Of a stretch of 22,183 nt of DNA, positions 1-7,943 are shown piece after piece. The stretch is from positions 1 to 22,183 of the IMG/VR virus record IMGVR_UViG_3300031857_001552. One strand, given 5' to 3'. The notes under the pieces are model-generated. The model was not told where the DNA came from and did no database searches. It saw nothing but the letters and a program-made list of their open reading frames with translations. A program made the position numbers and the translations under genes. This stretch comes from a virus. Each line of letters opens with the position of its first letter. Positions within the stretch are counted from its first letter, which is position 1.

Positions 1-290
1 CCGGTGCGAAAGAATACATCGCGGGCGAATACGGGTACACCATGAGTGTTGAAGGTATGTTCGAAGAAGATGCAAGCGTTGGCGCGGGCATCAGCTGGAA
101 AGAAATCATCACCGATTTGTTGGCCGGCACATCCGTGACAATCGTGATGACATCCAATGTTAGCGGCGATTTGAAATTGAGCGGATCAGCATTTTTCAAC
201 GAATTAAATTTGACCGCCCCACAAAACGATGTTGCGACATTCACTGCATCAATTCAGGGGACGGGCGCATTGACCGTTGGAACAATTTAA
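1..290 (+). CDS. Major tail (tube) protein, 3' part only
   Basis: The reading frame is open from the left edge (first complete codon at position 3), so the gene starts upstream; the ATG at 42 is internal. About 95 C-terminal residues are visible. They alternate hydrophobic and Thr/Ser/Gly residues (FNELNLTAPQNDVATFTASIQGTGAL), as expected for the beta-rich end of siphovirus tail tube proteins, which end in a 'decoration plus ATFTASFQGTGAL' type strand. The gene directly precedes the tail chaperone pair and the tape measure, the usual place for the tube gene. A strong hairpin plus T-run lies 47 bp after its stop codon. Family assignment rests on position and the C-terminal pattern and is inferred. 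Confidence 0.75.
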   Translation, partial: GAKEYIAGEYGYTMSVEGMFEEDASVGAGISWKEIITDLLAGTSVTIVMTSNVSGDLKLSGSAFFNELNLTAPQNDVATFTASIQGTGALTVGTI

Positions 291-306
291 TTTTGAATTT
301 GTTGCG

Positions 307-314
307 TATATTCG
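307..314 (+). promoter_or_regulatory. TAnnTTCG -7-like box 4 bp before the chaperone start
   Basis: TATATTCG matches the Bacteroidetes -7 consensus TAnnTTTG except for C at the seventh base, and sits 4 bp before the ATG at 319. No TTG or TTTG is found 17-22 bp upstream, so the -33 half is missing. It could be a weak promoter or chance. The same TAnnTTCG form occurs in front of the genes at 5791 and 20262. Confidence 0.25.
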
Positions 315-318
315 CGAC

Positions 319-666
319 ATGAACACGATTACAATCGGGGGTGTTCAACACCCCCTTTTTTTTAACATGCGCGCCATTGAAAACATAATGGCCGAATTTA
401 ATTTGGAAGATTTCACGCAGTTGGGCGAAAACATGACGGCCAACAACATTGCACATTCATTGAAATTTGCGCGAGCATGCGCATATTTTGGGATTCAATC
501 CGGTTGCAAAAAGCAAGGTCAAAAATTTCCATTTGTGGACATTGATGATTTTGCAGATGCTATTGAATCATTTAGCGAAATCGAACCCGTAATTTTGCAA
601 TTTACCAAAGCGGTCGAAGAATTTTTTAAACCCCGTCAAGGCACATCGGAAACGGTGGGAAAGTAG
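319..666 (+). CDS. Tail assembly chaperone (gpG-like), 115 aa
   Basis: This gene lies between tail tube and tape measure, the position of lambda gene G. An in-frame TTG at 277 would overlap the tube gene; ATG 319 is preferred because it gives the typical beginning MNTITIGGVQHPLFF followed by helical sequence (MRAIENIMAEFNLEDFTQLGEN). The protein is mostly alpha-helical and acidic. It stops at TAG 664-666, immediately after the slippery heptamer GGGAAAG (657-663). It is expected to bind the tape measure during tail assembly (known role of gpG; inferred here from synteny). Codons 7-15 also form a textbook terminator hairpin, so expression of this gene may depend on read-through. Confidence 0.75.
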   Translation: MNTITIGGVQHPLFFNMRAIENIMAEFNLEDFTQLGENMTANNIAHSLKFARACAYFGIQSGCKKQGQKFPFVDIDDFADAIESFSEIEPVILQFTKAVEEFFKPRQGTSETVGK

Positions 667-1004
667 ATTCGGCCAAATCTGAATCCCTAACATTTGACCG
701 ATTACGCGAAATCGCATTTGGCGAAATGGGAATGGATGACGCATCGTTTGATGATTGCCATCCAAAATATTTTCGTTTACGCTTGTTTGGGATGAGAAAT
801 GCCCAAGAACAACAATATCGCAATCAATGGGAATTGTCCCGGTGGATGGCGGCAACCATGATTTCACCACATTTGAAAAAACCAATCAGCCCACAAAAGT
901 TGATGAAATTCCCGTGGGAAAAATCAAACCATGACGATATTGTTGCAAAGGTTACGCGCTATGCGGATATATTTGCGAAGTTGACACCGCCCGCCGAAGC
1001 ATGA
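319..1004 (+). CDS. Tail assembly chaperone fusion (gpGT-like) by -1 frameshift, 228 aa
   Basis: Frame 1 (319-666) is followed without a gap by an open stretch in frame 0 that runs through 663 to TGA 1002-1004. The frame-0 stretch has no credible own start until ATG 726, yet the codons before it read as protein (DSAKSESLTFDRLREIAFGEM). A -1 slip on G GGA AAG at 657-663 joins the two parts: 115 residues of G plus 113 residues of T. The T part contains FDDCHPKYFRLRLFGMRNAQ and ends with a helical segment. In lambda the same GGGAAAG heptamer produces gpGT, whose T domain recruits tail tube protein. The stop overlaps the next start as ATGA at 1001-1004. Confidence 0.72.
337..363 (+). terminator. 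Intrinsic terminator inside the chaperone gene
   Basis: The stem GGGGGTG (337-343) pairs perfectly with CACCCCC (349-355) around the loop TTCAA, and eight T follow (356-363). This is the strongest terminator-like structure in the window. It lies 47 bp after the tube stop codon and inside codons 7-15 of the downstream gene, where it encodes GGVQHPLFF. It probably lowers transcription of downstream tail genes relative to the abundant tube protein. Confidence 0.75.
657..663 (+). promoter_or_regulatory. Programmed -1 frameshift slippery site GGGAAAG
   Basis: The heptamer reads G GGA AAG in the frame of the gpG-like gene and GGG AAA after a -1 slip. It is followed directly by the zero-frame stop TAG (664-666). 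It is the same heptamer as in lambda G/GT. No strong downstream pseudoknot or hairpin is obvious by eye. Confidence 0.72.
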
Positions 1005-1402
1005 AAGCAATAAACGCCATTTACAATGTTTTATCCAACAATTCCGCATTGACGGCCGTTGTTGGCACGAACATAAACCCATTGCGCATTGTGCAAGGTG
1101 TTCCATATCCGGGCATCACAATTCGCGTCACAGCGGTGACACCGCATCCATCCAAATCCGGTCATTCAAAAACGGATTGGGCGAATGTTGAAGTTAACAT
1201 ATATGCGACAACATACACGCAATGTGTTCAAATTGCAGATTTGACGCGCACGGCATTGGAGGTGACAACACCGGGGACATTCAACGGGGTGTATACATGG
1301 GAAATCGAATACATGAGCGAATCCCATTTGACCGATGACAATTCCGAAGAATACGGCGTCTATCAAATTATTCAAGATTATTCAATAAGTTACAACCGCT
1401 GA
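1001..1402 (+). CDS. DUF3168-like tail terminator / tail completion protein, 133 aa
   Basis: The sequence starts MKAINAIYNVLSNNSALTAVVGTNI, continues PYPGITIRV and has a late WEIEYMSESHLTDDN segment. This helix, 'xxVGTRIyp', 'p-ip-v-y' and beta-sheet pattern is typical of DUF3168 / gpU-like proteins of about 120-140 aa that cap the tail tube and join tail to head. Start and stop overlap the neighbours (ATGA at 1001, TGATG at 1400), so it is translated with the chaperones and the tape measure. The position is unusual: such genes more often lie upstream of the tube gene. The assignment is from sequence pattern only. Confidence 0.6.
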   Translation: MKAINAIYNVLSNNSALTAVVGTNINPLRIVQGVPYPGITIRVTAVTPHPSKSGHSKTDWANVEVNIYATTYTQCVQIADLTRTALEVTTPGTFNGVYTWEIEYMSESHLTDDNSEEYGVYQIIQDYSISYNR

Positions 1403-3240
1403 TGGCATTAAGTGCGATTAATATTGTTTTAAATGCGGTCACGGATCTATTCAATAGAGATGTGAAGGCCGCGGCCGATACGATGGAAAAGTCATCGGCC
1501 AAAATGCAGCAAAGCGCAAACAAAGCCGGTCAAGCCATTGAACAATCATTGGGGTCGGGCCAATTGCGCCAAAAGATTGCAGCCGTCACGGCCGAAATTG
1601 ACGAACAAAAACAAATCACCCGTGAATTCATGATGGAATTGGAAAAGTTGCGCCAAAAGCGTGACACCATGTCGAAAATGGATGTTCAGGGTCAAAAGCG
1701 AGTTCGTCAGGAAATCGAACAAACCAAAGCGGCAATCAAAGACCAGTCAATCGCCGTTTCTGAATTGACTGCAAAAAAACAAGGATTCACCCAACAATTG
1801 GGAATTACGAATCAAACATTGGGTGGAACACGCGCCGCATTGAATGGGTTGGCCACATCATTTTCATCAGTTAGTTCAATTATCGCAATTGTCGCAGACG
1901 ACAACAAAGCGTTGCGCAACACATTGATGGGTTTGAACGCGGCATTGAATTTCAGCGCGGCCGTCATGCAAGTCAAAGATTTGCAATCCCAATTTGGTGG
2001 GTTAACAAAGTTTTTGGCCAATCCATTTGTTATTGCCACGGTTGCCATTGGCGCAGCCGTTGCCGCCATTTATGCGTTTTCGGATGGTTTGGATGGGGTG
2101 AATGAAAAAGTCAAGGAGGCGCAAAAACAACAATCCGAATACAACAAACAAATCCGTGATTTTGCCACAAAGATTCAAGAATTGGGCGAAACGGAATTGG
2201 AAACGAATAAACGCCGTTTAGAAGAAACGCAAAGAATGCGCAAAAAATACAACGACAACATGCGATTGTTGTTTGATGATTTGACACGCGCAGAAGGCGA
2301 AGAAGATAGGGCCGCAATCAGAACAAAGATTCAAGCCGCAACGGCAAAGTTGACCGAACTTGAATACCTTGAAAAATCGTATCAAAAAAACATTGAAGCG
2401 ATAAACAAAGAAGCGACCGACAAACAAGCCAAATTGGATTCCGAAGCGGCAAAAAAACAAAGCCAAAGGCGAAAAACTGCATTGGCTGAAATTAAAAAAA
2501 GCGCAGAAGAAGTCAAAAAAGTTGAGGCCGATTTGATTGAGTGGTTGGACAAAAAGCGTTTTGAAGGTGGTGAAAAAGCAAAAAAGAAAGCGGCCGAAGA
2601 TTTAAAACAATTAACCGGTGCAAATCTGATTGGCGGGACGGCCGTTGCGCCCGTTTTGGTTCAAGTTAAAATTGACCCGAAGTCATATTCACAAATCGTT
2701 CAGGATTTTGACAATCTAATGGTTCAAATGGCAGCCGCCGTTGAAAAATTGGGCGAAGATATGGCCGTAACATTAGGTGAAACGCTTGGAAATGCGTTGG
2801 CGGGTCAAGGAAACGGCATCGAAGGGTTTGTCCGTTCAGTTGTTGGGCAATTGGGTGAATTTGTTAAAACAGTCGGCAAAATGTTGATTGCATACGGCAT
2901 AAGCGTTGAAAAATTCAAAACGGCGTTTGTTCAACCGGAAGCCGCGGTGGTTGCCGGTATTGCGATGGTTGCGTTAGGTACGGCGGTTGCAAGTCAAATG
3001 AGAACCGGCCCAAGCGTTAGCGCGTTTGCCGATGGTGGTATTGTAAGCGGACCAACATTGGGTTTGATGGGTGAATATCCCGGCGCGCGCAGCAACCCGG
3101 AAGTCATTGCACCTTTGGACAAATTAAAAACATTGATGAAGCCCGAACAATCATCCGGTTATGTTGCGCAAACGCACATCAGCGGACGCGATTTGGCCAT
3201 CGTTTTGGAAAGATACAATAAAGATTCACGGCGCGGATAA
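1402..3240 (+). CDS. Tape measure protein, 612 aa
   Basis: This long protein follows the chaperones and sets tail length. Residues 20-150 are coiled-coil-like and rich in Lys, Gln, Glu and Ala. A hydrophobic segment rich in Ala, Val and Ile lies at about residues 208-226, a second charged helical region at about 240-400, and another hydrophobic stretch (VVAGIAMVALGTAVASQM) at about 516-533. The C-terminus has the common phage tape-measure motif FADGGIVSGPTLGLMGEYPG with APLDKL. At roughly 0.15 nm per residue a tail of about 90 nm is expected (inference from known tape measures). The start overlaps the previous stop (TGATG) and the stop overlaps the next start (TAATG at 3238-3242). Confidence 0.9.
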   Translation: MALSAINIVLNAVTDLFNRDVKAAADTMEKSSAKMQQSANKAGQAIEQSLGSGQLRQKIAAVTAEIDEQKQITREFMMELEKLRQKRDTMSKMDVQGQKRVRQEIEQTKAAIKDQSIAVSELTAKKQGFTQQLGITNQTLGGTRAALNGLATSFSSVSSIIAIVADDNKALRNTLMGLNAALNFSAAVMQVKDLQSQFGGLTKFLANPFVIATVAIGAAVAAIYAFSDGLDGVNEKVKEAQKQQSEYNKQIRDFATKIQELGETELETNKRRLEETQRMRKKYNDNMRLLFDDLTRAEGEEDRAAIRTKIQAATAKLTELEYLEKSYQKNIEAINKEATDKQAKLDSEAAKKQSQRRKTALAEIKKSAEEVKKVEADLIEWLDKKRFEGGEKAKKKAAEDLKQLTGANLIGGTAVAPVLVQVKIDPKSYSQIVQDFDNLMVQMAAAVEKLGEDMAVTLGETLGNALAGQGNGIEGFVRSVVGQLGEFVKTVGKMLIAYGISVEKFKTAFVQPEAAVVAGIAMVALGTAVASQMRTGPSVSAFADGGIVSGPTLGLMGEYPGARSNPEVIAPLDKLKTLMKPEQSSGYVAQTHISGRDLAIVLERYNKDSRRG

Positions 3241-5747
3241 TGGCAAGGATTTACAAAGGTTCGTTTTTATCAATTACAAATGTTGAATACCGGGTTGAAT
3301 TATGGGATTCACCATCAGGAACAACACCGGAAATTGTTGCGCGTTTATACAATGCACGGGTTCAATCAGCCGGCGGATATATTGAAGGCCAAACATGTTG
3401 TTTTGACAAATTAGAAGCATTGAATTCATCGGTTGAATTAACATTGGCCGGTGATGGAATCAGTATTGAAAGGCAAGGCGAATCAGATTCAGTTTATTCC
3501 AATTTTATCAGGCCATCACGGGCAATTGCCCAATGGGTGATGCCGGATCAAAATACATTGGATGATTTTGTCGGCATTCAAACCGAAGCCGAAACCGCAT
3601 GGGCGATGTTGATTTATCGCAATGATTCATTGATCCATGTTGGCCGCGTATTGGCCGACCAAATGACGCGATTGCGCGAATCCATACAAAGCAAACCAAT
3701 CATTGATTTGGTGGCTGTGGATGGCCTTGAATTGATGGATGGGTACAAAGTACAATCATCATGGTTTTCGGATGAATACATCACAATCAACCAGTTGTTT
3801 CGCCGTTGTTTGGACACATTGGATTTGTCGGATTATTGGGTTGTCAATGGAACGCCACAACAATATTTGTATGATGGCACATTGTTAAACGAAGATAATG
3901 CGGCCCGATTAGGGTTCGACATGTATAAACTTTTTGAATATACATTTTTGGAAAATTTTGATCCGTTTACGGATGTCAAAGTTATTGACACGGTTGGATG
4001 GCAAATTGAACCAAATTATATTTCAGCAAAACAAGCGTTGGAAAATGTGTTGTTGATGTTTGGGGCGCGATTCACTCATGAAAATGGCGCGTATTATGTG
4101 ATCCCATTCAACGCGTATAATAACACGACATCAATCAATTTGCGTCAATATTCGTATACCGGGCAATATATCGGGACGACAACATATTCACACCGTCAAA
4201 CAATTGGCAACGATGTTCGGCCATTGTGGATGGCAAAACCATCATTGTACTATCAACCAGCTGCACAATCGGTGACAATAAACACGCATCGTCAAAATGT
4301 GGCAAAAGCGTTGCGCAGTTACCCAAATACATCATCATCAACATTGTCGTTGATTGCCACGGATATTCCAACCGGAACATCACCGGATGCCGCACCGATG
4401 CGCATTCGTTTTATGGCAAAATCATTCAAACGATCCGACACATTGGGTGGGGTTTTGTATGTCGAAGATTCAACCGATGTTTACTACAATATCAGGTTGC
4501 GGAATTCGGGTGGCTCTTATGTTTATTTGGACGCGAATGGATATTGGTCCGCATCGGGGAATTCGGGAAATCAATTGTATCGCATGCCAACCAAAGACAT
4601 CAAAGGCGGTTGGATCACATCGGAATTTGAATTGTCGGTGACAACCGCGCCGGTCGGTTACACCCGATTGGAAGTCAACATGTTTGTTCATGGTGTTATT
4701 CTTTCCTATTCGGGCGGTGGCAAATGGAAAAACGGCAATTCAGCGTTGAAGGATTTTTGGGGTTCAATTCAGGTTTCATTTGCAGATGCGTCACCATATC
4801 AAAATGCGGATTATATTTTTGACATCACGGAGGTCATCACCGCATCCACAGCCAATTTGGCGAATTCAACACCCATCACAATTGAATCGCCATATTATAC
4901 GGATTCCCTGAAATACGGAATTGGTAATTGGTTGGTGTTTAACGGCACAACCGATGTTTTGGCATCGGATTGGTATGGCGGTTGGGATTCAATTACACAC
5001 GGAACAATCACCAAAATGTTGGGGTTACAAATGGCATCGATTTACGCCAATTTTGTTCCGGTGGTTCGTGGAACATGGATTGATTCCGGGTCATTGACTG
5101 CAATCAAATCATTATATTTTGACAATTATTCATGGGTTTTGAACGGGGTCAAATACAATTGCCGTTCGGAACAATGGGATGGCGAATGGATTGGTGTTTC
5201 ACCAGTTTATACCTTGACAACATCATCCGGCGAAGGTTTAAAAGTCGAGCAATCACAAACCGGGAATCTGAATAATCGTTTGAATTATGTTGAATCAGCG
5301 GTGACAAATTTGAATTCAGCGATTTCCAATGTTCCGCAACAAGTTTTGGAACATTTGGTCAATGATGCCGAAGGCGCGCCCGCATCGCAGCCAACATTGA
5401 ACACCCGTTGGGAGGTGATGTTGAGTTATGACGATTCAACGGAATTGGTTAATTGGCGGATTCAGGAACACAATGCATCGGTGACATACACGGCCGGAAC
5501 GCACACAATTACGAACGGTTATGAATTGATAATTGGCGATAGTACGGATGGGAATGTAATTGTGAATTTACCAAATGCGACGGAAAGCAAGGGCAAAAAA
5601 TATTATTTCAAAAAGATTGCCAATCCACACACATTGACAATTTCGGGCAATGGATACAACATTGATGCCAATGCAACAAAGGTGTTAAATCAAAACTATG
5701 AAACATGCACCGTCATTTCAAATGGCGTTCAATGGTATTTGGTATAA
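3240..5747 (+). CDS. Large tail-tip / baseplate protein with C-terminal fibre-like domain, 835 aa
   Basis: The gene follows the tape measure, where distal tail and tail-tip genes lie. The N-terminal half (1-350) is a mixed alpha/beta protein with the pattern ISAKQALENVLLMFGARFTHENGAYYVIP, as in tail-tip proteins of Bacteroidetes phages. The middle (400-670) is beta-rich and has RSEQWDGEWIGVSP near its end. A short coiled coil (about 676-705, NLNNRLNYVESAVTNLNSAI) probably trimerises it. Residues 756-835 form a small beta domain (ITNGYELIIGDST, LPNATESKGKKYYFKKI, ISNGVQWYL) frequent at phage fibre ends. It probably combines a hub role with receptor contact. No enzymatic motif was recognised. 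Confidence 0.7.
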   Translation: MARIYKGSFLSITNVEYRVELWDSPSGTTPEIVARLYNARVQSAGGYIEGQTCCFDKLEALNSSVELTLAGDGISIERQGESDSVYSNFIRPSRAIAQWVMPDQNTLDDFVGIQTEAETAWAMLIYRNDSLIHVGRVLADQMTRLRESIQSKPIIDLVAVDGLELMDGYKVQSSWFSDEYITINQLFRRCLDTLDLSDYWVVNGTPQQYLYDGTLLNEDNAARLGFDMYKLFEYTFLENFDPFTDVKVIDTVGWQIEPNYISAKQALENVLLMFGARFTHENGAYYVIPFNAYNNTTSINLRQYSYTGQYIGTTTYSHRQTIGNDVRPLWMAKPSLYYQPAAQSVTINTHRQNVAKALRSYPNTSSSTLSLIATDIPTGTSPDAAPMRIRFMAKSFKRSDTLGGVLYVEDSTDVYYNIRLRNSGGSYVYLDANGYWSASGNSGNQLYRMPTKDIKGGWITSEFELSVTTAPVGYTRLEVNMFVHGVILSYSGGGKWKNGNSALKDFWGSIQVSFADASPYQNADYIFDITEVITASTANLANSTPITIESPYYTDSLKYGIGNWLVFNGTTDVLASDWYGGWDSITHGTITKMLGLQMASIYANFVPVVRGTWIDSGSLTAIKSLYFDNYSWVLNGVKYNCRSEQWDGEWIGVSPVYTLTTSSGEGLKVEQSQTGNLNNRLNYVESAVTNLNSAISNVPQQVLEHLVNDAEGAPASQPTLNTRWEVMLSYDDSTELVNWRIQEHNASVTYTAGTHTITNGYELIIGDSTDGNVIVNLPNATESKGKKYYFKKIANPHTLTISGNGYNIDANATKVLNQNYETCTVISNGVQWYLV

Positions 5748-5783
5748 ATGTTGCAAATGTTTATTGTTGTGATGTTATTTTCG
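5747..5783 (+). promoter_or_regulatory. Promoter-like element: AATGTTGCAAATGT with TATTTTCG box
   Basis: The 14-mer AATGTTGCAAATGT (5747-5760) overlaps the stop codon of the tail-tip gene. Its TTG (5751-5753) is followed after exactly 22 bp by TATTTTCG (5776-5783), 7 bp before the ATG at 5791. The same 14-mer and spacing recur at 11124 and 20221. It probably drives the adsorption gene block. Confidence 0.5.
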
Positions 5784-5790
5784 AAGCATT

Positions 5791-6069
5791 ATGGCAGAAG
5801 CATCAATTGACATCGTTGCCGGATACGATGGATTTAAATATCATTCCGCGGCGACCGTGACATCGGTAAGTTATGACGCGTTGGTTGTTCAAAGTGATAC
5901 CGTGTTCACATCGTTCACAGTTACGCAAGAAAACGGAACATCAACCAATGTTTTGTCGGCGCGTGGCATGTCGGGAATTACTTTTCAACAAGGCGCATAT
6001 TTGCCCGCCGGCAAAGGCAGCAAAATCACCGGATTTGTAATCAGCACCGGAAGCGTAATCGCATATTAA
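5791..6069 (+). CDS. Small structural protein, 92 aa (fibre-associated or decoration type)
   Basis: This is a short, beta-rich protein without signal peptide or membrane segment. The C-terminal part (FQQGAYLPAGKGSKITGFVISTGSVIAY) follows a pattern seen in small virion-associated proteins of Bacteroidetes phages, with a Gly-rich 'P-G-I-x-G-I-x-S-G-x-VIAY' ending. It lies between the tail-tip protein and the main tail fibre and has its own promoter-like element just upstream, so it is probably part of the adsorption apparatus. The exact function is not recognised. Confidence 0.55.
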   Translation: MAEASIDIVAGYDGFKYHSAATVTSVSYDALVVQSDTVFTSFTVTQENGTSTNVLSARGMSGITFQQGAYLPAGKGSKITGFVISTGSVIAY

Positions 6070-6070
6070 A

Positions 6071-6226
6071 ATGATTGGAATCAGCGCATTAGGAATTGGC
6101 ATTCGAAGCGCACAATATTTGGGGCAAGGTTGGCCCATCGTTGTTGCGTACAAAAGCCGCGTGACCGCCGATGGCGGTTTCTGTGAAGGTGTTTCATGTA
6201 TGTTAAACAAATTAAACAATCTATAA
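6071..6226 (+). CDS. Small 51-aa protein with AYKSRVTADGG motif
   Basis: ATG 6071 follows the previous stop by one base, and TAA 6224-6226 directly touches the ATG of the tail fibre gene at 6227, so the three genes look co-translated. The motif AYKSRVTADGGFCEG followed by a Cys and a Leu-rich end is a short signature met in peptides and fibre-gene neighbours of Bacteroidetes phages (general form 'AY..RV.ADGG..E...C'). The N-terminus (MIGISALGIGIRSAQYLG) is mildly hydrophobic but too short and polar for a clear membrane helix. Function unknown; virion-associated by position. Confidence 0.6.
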   Translation: MIGISALGIGIRSAQYLGQGWPIVVAYKSRVTADGGFCEGVSCMLNKLNNL

Positions 6227-7942
6227 ATGTCAGATTTATTGAATTCCGCGTCATTGGTCATGATACCAAGCGGATACAAAGAGGATGTTGTTTATTCTCA
6301 AATTCCCACAAACGGAAGTGGCGATTTGTCATTCACCCGTGCATCCAACGGAACCCGAATAAATAGTGCGGGGTTGGTGGAGGTTTGCCCGTGGAATTTG
6401 TATAGTTATTCGGAAATTTTTTCAGGGGGTGGGTGGTTTAACGATGGCACATCAACCGCAACCAACAATTTTGCAACTGCACCCAATGGAACTATGACCG
6501 CTGCAAAAGTGGTTGCAAATACTGCAAACGGCTATGCGTATAAAAGCACTATTGTAGCGCCAAATACATACACTTTAAGTTATTATGTCAGAGCGAGTGC
6601 AAATACAACGATGTCAATAGCAATCAATGACCCAGGTGGCAGCGGAAGTAGCGTTAAATCCAATATTGCAGTTACAACGCAATGGCAAAGGATTGAACAT
6701 TCGGCGTTAGTGACATTAGGGACAAGTTTTTATATTGATTATGCTGCATTACAAACAGGCGTTGATTATTTTATTTGGGGCGCTCAGGTCAATCTTGGAA
6801 GCACCGCCAAACCCTATTTCCCCACTACCGACCGCCTAAATGTTCCACGCCTTACCTACCAAAATGGGGGCGGGGGGTGTCCGAGTTTGTTGTTGGAGAA
6901 GCAGAGTACGAATTTGTTTACCTATTCGGAGCAAATGGATAACTCCGATTGGTTCAAAAATAATTTGACAATAACCGCAAATTCTACAACTTCACCCGAT
7001 GGAACGCAAAACGCGGATTTGTTGGATGACGGAACGGCATCAAGTACACAACATTGGATTTATCAAGGTACATCATTCTCAAATAGCACCGCCTACACTA
7101 TTTCATTTTACGCAAAATATGTAAGCCGTAAATATATGGCGGTAAACATTTACAATGGTTCGACATCGCAATATGTTGTTTACGACATTCAAAATGGTTC
7201 GGTGTATGGTTCAACGGGCGATGTTACTGCGTCAATTACAAGCGTTGGTAACGGATGGTATAGGGTTGTTTATACACGCACAATGTCGGCAAGTGGTTCG
7301 CCAAACTTTCGTATTGCAATGGCAGATGACACGGGAAATGAAACATACACGGGAAGCAATAAACAAGTTTATTTGTGGGGAATGCAATGCGAAGCGTCAA
7401 GTTATCCAACTTCGTATATTGTTTCCACATCATCAAGCGCAACAAGGGTGGCGGATGCTTGTTTTAAGACGGGCATTGGTTCGTTGATTGGGCAGACGGA
7501 GGGGGTACTTTTTGCGGATGTTAATTGGATAGTTAAACCAGAAGCGGGTTCGCCTATTGTTGGAATTTTAACTTTAAATAACAATGTTGCAAATCTAGAT
7601 AATTGTATAATTTTGGGCATTGAAAGACAATCGGGCGGAACTAATAGAGTTTATTCCTTCGTTCAAAATTCAGGGTCAACGGTTGCGGGATTATTTGGCT
7701 CAAACATTACAAATGGTCGTTATAAAATAGCATTTGCATACAAAAACAATGACTTTGTTTTATATGTGAATGGTGTACAAATTGCAACCGATACTAGCGG
7801 AACCCCTCCAACTACAAGTGAAGTTTTAGTTGGTCAAAGATTCCAAGGGGATAGTTTTTTAATGAATGATTCAATAAATGAAACCGTCCTTTTCAAAACC
7901 CGCCTAACCAACGCCGAATTGGCATCCTTAACAACTCTATAA
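6227..7942 (+). CDS. Tail fibre / receptor-binding protein with duplicated carbohydrate-binding-like module, 571 aa
   Basis: Residues 1-56 form a cap with the phrase SFTRASNGTRINSAGLVEVCP. Two related beta-sandwich modules follow: residues 57-207 (NLYSYSE, W, APNGTMTAAKV, TYTLSYYVRAS, IWGAQ) and 229-408 (NLFTYSEQ, W, SPDGTQNADLL, AYTISFYAKYVS, LWGMQCE). They resemble CBM_4_9-type jelly rolls. A Gly-rich linker (GGGGCPSLLLEKQSTN) lies between them. Residues 420-571 look like a LamG/concanavalin-A-like domain (YKIAFAYKNNDFVLYVNGVQIATD). The protein probably binds host surface glycans. Codon use is more mixed (TTA, AGT, GCA) than in the tail and replication genes, suggesting recent exchange. Confidence 0.8.
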   Translation: MSDLLNSASLVMIPSGYKEDVVYSQIPTNGSGDLSFTRASNGTRINSAGLVEVCPWNLYSYSEIFSGGGWFNDGTSTATNNFATAPNGTMTAAKVVANTANGYAYKSTIVAPNTYTLSYYVRASANTTMSIAINDPGGSGSSVKSNIAVTTQWQRIEHSALVTLGTSFYIDYAALQTGVDYFIWGAQVNLGSTAKPYFPTTDRLNVPRLTYQNGGGGCPSLLLEKQSTNLFTYSEQMDNSDWFKNNLTITANSTTSPDGTQNADLLDDGTASSTQHWIYQGTSFSNSTAYTISFYAKYVSRKYMAVNIYNGSTSQYVVYDIQNGSVYGSTGDVTASITSVGNGWYRVVYTRTMSASGSPNFRIAMADDTGNETYTGSNKQVYLWGMQCEASSYPTSYIVSTSSSATRVADACFKTGIGSLIGQTEGVLFADVNWIVKPEAGSPIVGILTLNNNVANLDNCIILGIERQSGGTNRVYSFVQNSGSTVAGLFGSNITNGRYKIAFAYKNNDFVLYVNGVQIATDTSGTPPTTSEVLVGQRFQGDSFLMNDSINETVLFKTRLTNAELASLTTL

Positions 7943-7943
7943 A

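Noticed and set aside
4226-4641. Overlapping plus-strand ORFs inside the tail-tip gene
   Set aside because: Basic, Cys/His/Arg-rich shadow translations without coupled starts; the tail-tip frame is continuous.
6864-6877. G-rich tract GGGGGCGGGGGG in the fibre gene
   Set aside because: It encodes the Gly-rich linker between the modules; a recombination or G-quadruplex role cannot be supported from one tract.
7583-7594. Further near-copy of the 14-mer (AATGTTGCAAAT) in the fibre gene
   Set aside because: Only 12 bases match, it is mid-gene, and no -7 box follows at the fixed 22-bp spacing.
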